Shown in pieces: positions 24,020-27,415 of a stretch of DNA of 27,415 nucleotides. The stretch is from Bacillota bacterium (lineage in GTDB: Bacteria; Bacillota_I; Bacilli_A; ML615J-28; CAG-698): NCBI GenBank assembly GCA_023410025.1, contig JAEYQM010000022.1, positions 1-27,415 on the forward strand, written 5' to 3'. Position 1 is the first letter of the stretch, and each line of letters opens with the position of its first letter. The notes under the pieces were generated by a model. That model had not been told where the DNA came from and did not search any database. It saw only the letters and a program-made list of their open reading frames with translations. Position numbers and translations under genes: made by a program.

Positions 24020-25345
24020 ATGAAATCAAAAGATGATATCAAGAAGATAATCAATGATGAAAATGTACATTATTTAAAATTGCAATTTACCGATATGTTA
24101 GGAACAATAAAGAGTGTTGAACTACCAGTATCGCAGATTGAAGACGTTTTAAACAACCAGGTAATGTTTGATGGGTCAAGTATTGAAGGATTTGTAAGAA
24201 TCAAAGAAGCAGATATGTATTTGGCACCAGACTTAGAAACTTTCTTAATTTTACCGCTTGAGAGTAATGAAAAGAGTAAAGTGGCAAGATTTATATGTGA
24301 TGTTATTTTACCTAATGGTGAACCTTTCAAAGGCGATCCTCGTGGGAACTTAAAAAGAATTTTAAAAGAAATGAATGAATTAGGTTTTAAAGATTTAAAT
24401 ATCGGATTAGAACCTGAGTTCTATTTATTCAAACAAGATGAAAAAGGAAGACCAATTTTAGAATTCAGTGATAAGGGAAGTTATTTTGATATGAGCCCAC
24501 TTGATGAAAGTGAAAACTGTCGTCGTGAAATAGTTCTAGAACTTGAAAAACTAGGATTTGAAGTTGAAGCAAGTCATCATGAAGTCGGACCAGGTCAAAA
24601 TGAAATTAACTTTCATTTCTCAAGTGCTTTACAAGCATGTGATAATGTTCAAACATTTAAACAAGTAGTAAAACAAGTGGCAAGACGTCATAAGTTACAT
24701 GCAACATTTATGCCAAAACCGGTAACAGGATTTGCTGGAAACGGGATGCATGCAAATTGTAGCTTATCTGATTTTGAAGGAAATAACTTATTTTATGATG
24801 AAAAATCACCCAATGGATTAAGTGAGTTATGTTTAAAATGGATGAGTGGTATTTTAAAACATGCAAGAAGTATGACAGCAATTACTAACCCTACAGTTAA
24901 CTCTTATAAACGATTAGTTCCTGGTTATGAAGCTCCATGCTATATTTGTTGGAGTGATGCTAACAGAAGTTCAATGATTAGAATTCCTGCTGTAAGAGGA
25001 AAAGCTACTAGAACAGAACTTAGAAATGTTGACTGTTCAGCAAACCCATACCTTACAATTAGTGCAATCCTTGCAGCTGGACTTGATGGAATTAAAAATA
25101 ATATTGAAATTGTTGGGCCGGTATATGATAATATCTTTGAATACACAAGAGAAGAAAGAGAAGAAAAAGGAATTTTAAATTTACCAGAAAATTTAAAAGA
25201 TGCAATTAAAGAGTTAAAAAAATCACCTTTAATGAAAGAAACATTAGGAAATCATATTTTTAATAAATATGTTCATGCTAAAGAGTTAGAATGGGATGAA
25301 TATCGTGTTTTAGTTAACAAATGGGAAGTAGACAAGTACTTCTAA
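24020..25345 (+). CDS. glnA: Glutamine synthetase, type I
   Basis: Makes glutamine from glutamate, ammonia and ATP, as a cytoplasmic dodecamer. The 441 residues match the short GSI-alpha form of Firmicutes. Residues 50-60 read FDGSSIEGFVR: Arg60 corresponds to the Bacillus residue (Arg62) used in glutamine feedback. EPEFYLFK and HHEVGPGQNEINF supply metal-binding glutamates, and GNGMHANCSL a conserved histidine. NPTVNSYKRLVPGYEAP carries the flap glutamate Glu304; RIPAVRGKATRTELRNVD is the ATP/phosphate-binding arginine segment. The adenylylation loop of the longer beta form is absent. TGGAGG lies six bases before the ATG. It is a single gene between a terminator and two palindromes, with no glnR visible next to it. 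Confidence 0.97.
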   Translation: MKSKDDIKKIINDENVHYLKLQFTDMLGTIKSVELPVSQIEDVLNNQVMFDGSSIEGFVRIKEADMYLAPDLETFLILPLESNEKSKVARFICDVILPNGEPFKGDPRGNLKRILKEMNELGFKDLNIGLEPEFYLFKQDEKGRPILEFSDKGSYFDMSPLDESENCRREIVLELEKLGFEVEASHHEVGPGQNEINFHFSSALQACDNVQTFKQVVKQVARRHKLHATFMPKPVTGFAGNGMHANCSLSDFEGNNLFYDEKSPNGLSELCLKWMSGILKHARSMTAITNPTVNSYKRLVPGYEAPCYICWSDANRSSMIRIPAVRGKATRTELRNVDCSANPYLTISAILAAGLDGIKNNIEIVGPVYDNIFEYTREEREEKGILNLPENLKDAIKELKKSPLMKETLGNHIFNKYVHAKELEWDEYRVLVNKWEVDKYF

Positions 25346-25433
25346 TTAAAACATTAATATTAGTTTGAAATTTAAGTTATAATCAATTTTTAATATGTTT
25401 ACTATTAATTAATCAATTGACATAATTATATTA

Positions 25434-25466
25434 AATAAAGGGAAATTAATTGAATTTCCCTTTATT
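25434..25466 (+). terminator. 14-base-pair palindrome downstream of glnA
   Basis: AATAAAGGGAAATT (25434-25447), loop AATTG, AATTTCCCTTTATT (25453-25466). The stem is perfect, but AATTATATAAAAAA follows instead of a T-tract, so it may stabilise the 3' end or only partly terminate. Confidence 0.6.
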
Positions 25467-25482
25467 AATTATATAAAAAAGT

Positions 25483-25516
25483 AAAAAAAGACAAGTTATA
25501 AAACTAGTCTTTTTTT
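25483..25516 (+). terminator. Bidirectional intrinsic terminator after glnA
   Basis: Seven A's, GAC-A-AGTT, loop ATAA, AACT-A-GTC, then seven T's. The stem is symmetrical, with one A-A mismatch, and its A and T tails allow it to stop transcription from either side. Confidence 0.85.
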
Positions 25517-25649
25517 ATAGCAGCACATTATGAGATTGATGGATTTTTTTCCATCTATTACTATTTTACACAAAGTTTTACAAAATTTCAAGAAAATATT
25601 TAATTTTCTTTAAAATTTTATAAGGAAATACTCATTATTTTAAATGTTG
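25517..25649 (+). other. AT-rich spacer between the glnA terminators and the next promoter
   Basis: No gene visible. A small hairpin GATGGA (25538-25543), six T's, TCCATC (25550-25555) is the only structure noticed. Confidence 0.4.
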
Positions 25650-25678
25650 TTGTTTTAAATAAAGTTTTGGTGTATAAT
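25650..25678 (+). promoter_or_regulatory. Promoter of the CapD/EpsC-like gene
   Basis: TTGTTT (25650-25655), 17-base spacer, TATAAT (25673-25678). The leader would be about 55 bases, with AAGGAGT (25727-25733) as ribosome binding site. Confidence 0.7.
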
Positions 25679-25739
25679 ATTGTTATATACAATTAGAATG
25701 GTTTATAATATTTTTAATGATTTTTTAAGGAGTCCTGCA

Positions 25740-27415
25740 ATGGAGAAAAAAATTCGACGCTTTATTGAACTTGCATTAATTGATGCATTAATTTTAATTG
25801 GAACATTATGGTTGGGTATTTATTTTATTAAAGAAATTAATATTTTCACATTTAATAACTCTTTTTGGTATATTTTATTATATATATCAATTAACTTTAT
25901 TTTTCTATCATTATTTAGTTTGTATAATCTACAACTTGCTCATGTTGGATTTAATGAAGTTATAAGGGTAGTATTATCTGTTATTGTATCGCAATTAATT
26001 TTCTTTGTTATTCAAAGATTTACAAGTTTTAAAGTGTATGATATGGAAATTGTTGTCTTTATTGCTCCACTTCAAATTCTACTTATGGCAGCAACTCGTT
26101 TTTCTAAAAGGATATATAAATCAATATTTTCATTAAATCCTAATAATAATAAAAAATATATTAGAACTTTAATTATTGGTGCAGGATCAGCTGGTAAACT
26201 TGCATATGATGAAATTTATAGAAATGCAAGTTTAAATAATAAAGTTGTTGGGTTTATTGATGATGATAAATCTAAAGTTGGAACAAGATTAAATGGTATT
26301 TTAATTTATGGACCAATCGATAATATTAATAAAACAATCGAATTATTAGATATTCAAGAAGTAATTATTGCAATTTCTGATATAGATAAAAATAGATTGA
26401 GAGAAATTGTTGAATTAGTAAGTAAAAATCCTGTCAAGTTAAAAAGATTACCACTAAACATTGAAGATGATTTTAGTGATAACAAAAAAATTATTGATGT
26501 AAATATTGAAGATTTATTAGATAGAGGAGTAATTAAACTAGATAATGATGGTTTAAGTAACTTCTTGTATGGTAAAAGTGTATTAGTTACTGGTGGGGGA
26601 GGATCTATTGGTAGCGAGTTATGTGAACAAATTCTATCATTTAATCCTAGAAAATTAGTAATATTTGATATTTATGAAAATACAACTTATGAAACACAAT
26701 TATCTCTTTTAAAAAGAATAAGAGAAAATGGATTAAATGTTGAATTATATGTTCTAATTGGTAGTGTATATAATTATGAAAGAATAAAATATATATTTGA
26801 TACATATAAACCAGAAATTGTTTTCCATGCGGCAGCATATAAGCATGTTCCATTAATGGAAGATAGTGCAGTAGAAGCAGTAAGGACAAATGTCATAGGA
26901 ACATACAATGTAAGTAAATTATGTGATTTATATAATGTAAAGAAAATGATATTAGTATCTAGCGATAAAGCTGTAAGACCTACAAATATTATGGGAGCAA
27001 CTAAAGCTGTATGTGAGAAGATTATTCAATATTTTAATGATAAATCTAAAACAAATTACTCAGCAGTAAGATTTGGTAATGTATTAGGTTCTCATGGAAG
27101 TGTTGTACCTTTATTTAAAAAGCAAATAAGTGAAGGTGGACCAGTTACAATTACACATCCTGAAATTACAAGATTCTTTATGACAATTCCAGAAGCAGTA
27201 AGCCTAATATTACAATCTGCAGTATATGCAAATGGTGGGGAAATATTTATCTTAGATATGGGTGAACCTGTAAAGATTGTTGATCTTGCAAGAAAAATGA
27301 TTAGACTTTCTGGCTATATTCCTGATGAAGAAATTGCCATAAAATTTGTTGGACTAAGACCTGGTGAAAAACTATACGAAGAATTATTAGTTGATAAAAC
27401 TATAAATATAAAAAC
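25740..27415 (+). CDS. Membrane-anchored nucleotide-sugar 4,6-dehydratase/epimerase (FlaA1/CapD/EpsC-like), 3' end beyond the window
   Basis: Likely converts UDP-GlcNAc or a related nucleotide sugar for capsule, exopolysaccharide or glycoprotein synthesis. The first 558 residues are present and open to the window edge. Four hydrophobic segments (about 9-30, 38-60, 76-97, 102-120) anchor it. A CoA/NAD-binding-like Rossmann unit LIIGAGSAGK starts at about 143. The catalytic SDR domain begins with TGGGGSIG (284-291), then HAAAYKHVPLME, and SSDKAVRPTNIMGATK (407-422), in which Met418 and Lys422 replace the usual Tyr-x3-Lys pair, as in FlaA1-type dehydratases. FGNVLGSHGSVVPLF and GLRPGEKLYEELL follow. 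Family length is about 600, so little is missing. It may start a surface-glycan cluster to the right. Confidence 0.92.
   Translation, partial: MEKKIRRFIELALIDALILIGTLWLGIYFIKEINIFTFNNSFWYILLYISINFIFLSLFSLYNLQLAHVGFNEVIRVVLSVIVSQLIFFVIQRFTSFKVYDMEIVVFIAPLQILLMAATRFSKRIYKSIFSLNPNNNKKYIRTLIIGAGSAGKLAYDEIYRNASLNNKVVGFIDDDKSKVGTRLNGILIYGPIDNINKTIELLDIQEVIIAISDIDKNRLREIVELVSKNPVKLKRLPLNIEDDFSDNKKIIDVNIEDLLDRGVIKLDNDGLSNFLYGKSVLVTGGGGSIGSELCEQILSFNPRKLVIFDIYENTTYETQLSLLKRIRENGLNVELYVLIGSVYNYERIKYIFDTYKPEIVFHAAAYKHVPLMEDSAVEAVRTNVIGTYNVSKLCDLYNVKKMILVSSDKAVRPTNIMGATKAVCEKIIQYFNDKSKTNYSAVRFGNVLGSHGSVVPLFKKQISEGGPVTITHPEITRFFMTIPEAVSLILQSAVYANGGEIFILDMGEPVKIVDLARKMIRLSGYIPDEEIAIKFVGLRPGEKLYEELLVDKTINIK

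Overview
The window is a very AT-rich chromosomal segment of a low-G+C bacterium of the Bacillota/Mycoplasmatota type. I see a Firmicutes-style order (rplK-rplA-rplJ-rplL-ybxB ... rpoB-rpoC), an L10 leader, purine-rich Shine-Dalgarno sites and many intrinsic terminators. Tryptophan in the long genes is TGG and TGA acts as stop, so this is the standard bacterial code, which excludes Mycoplasma-type recoding. An Acholeplasma/Izemoplasma-like or other AT-rich Bacilli lineage would fit, but the sequence alone does not settle the taxon.

Region 1 (1-3250) is the ribosomal stalk operon. It has a strong sigma-A-type promoter, a hairpin at the likely transcript 5' end, rplK (L11), a pair of abutting hairpins that resemble an L1 autoregulatory site, rplA (L1), a clear L10 leader with a terminator-like attenuator, rplJ (L10), rplL (L7/L12), a YbxB/RsmC-like methyltransferase and a terminator. 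Region 2 (3250-3950) is a single DUF975-like membrane protein gene with its own promoter and terminator, placed between the stalk operon and rpoB. Region 3 (3950-11503) is rpoB-rpoC with two candidate promoters, a probable TTG start on both genes and a terminator directly after rpoC. The rpsL-rpsG-fusA genes that often follow rpoC in Firmicutes are absent.

Region 4 (11500-23900) is accessory and markedly more AT-rich. It holds a tandem YccF-domain membrane protein, a small lipoprotein followed closely by a secreted papain-fold (C39-like) peptidase with two C-terminal beta-sandwich modules, an unrecognised 385-residue protein, and three tandem paralogous exported proteins of about 710-735 residues with WG-repeat-like segments. 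Several 300-600 base stretches have no recognisable gene. A 39-base element is repeated at 70-108 and 15617-15655. In each case it ends 48 bases before the -35 box of a promoter.

Region 5 (23900-27415) returns to conserved genes: glnA (type I glutamine synthetase) with an extended -10 promoter and two following palindromes, then the 5' part of a membrane-anchored FlaA1/CapD/EpsC-like nucleotide-sugar dehydratase/epimerase that runs off the right edge. Regions 1-3 supply translation and transcription machinery. Regions 4-5 are mostly envelope: exported lipoproteins, a protease and a surface-glycan enzyme.
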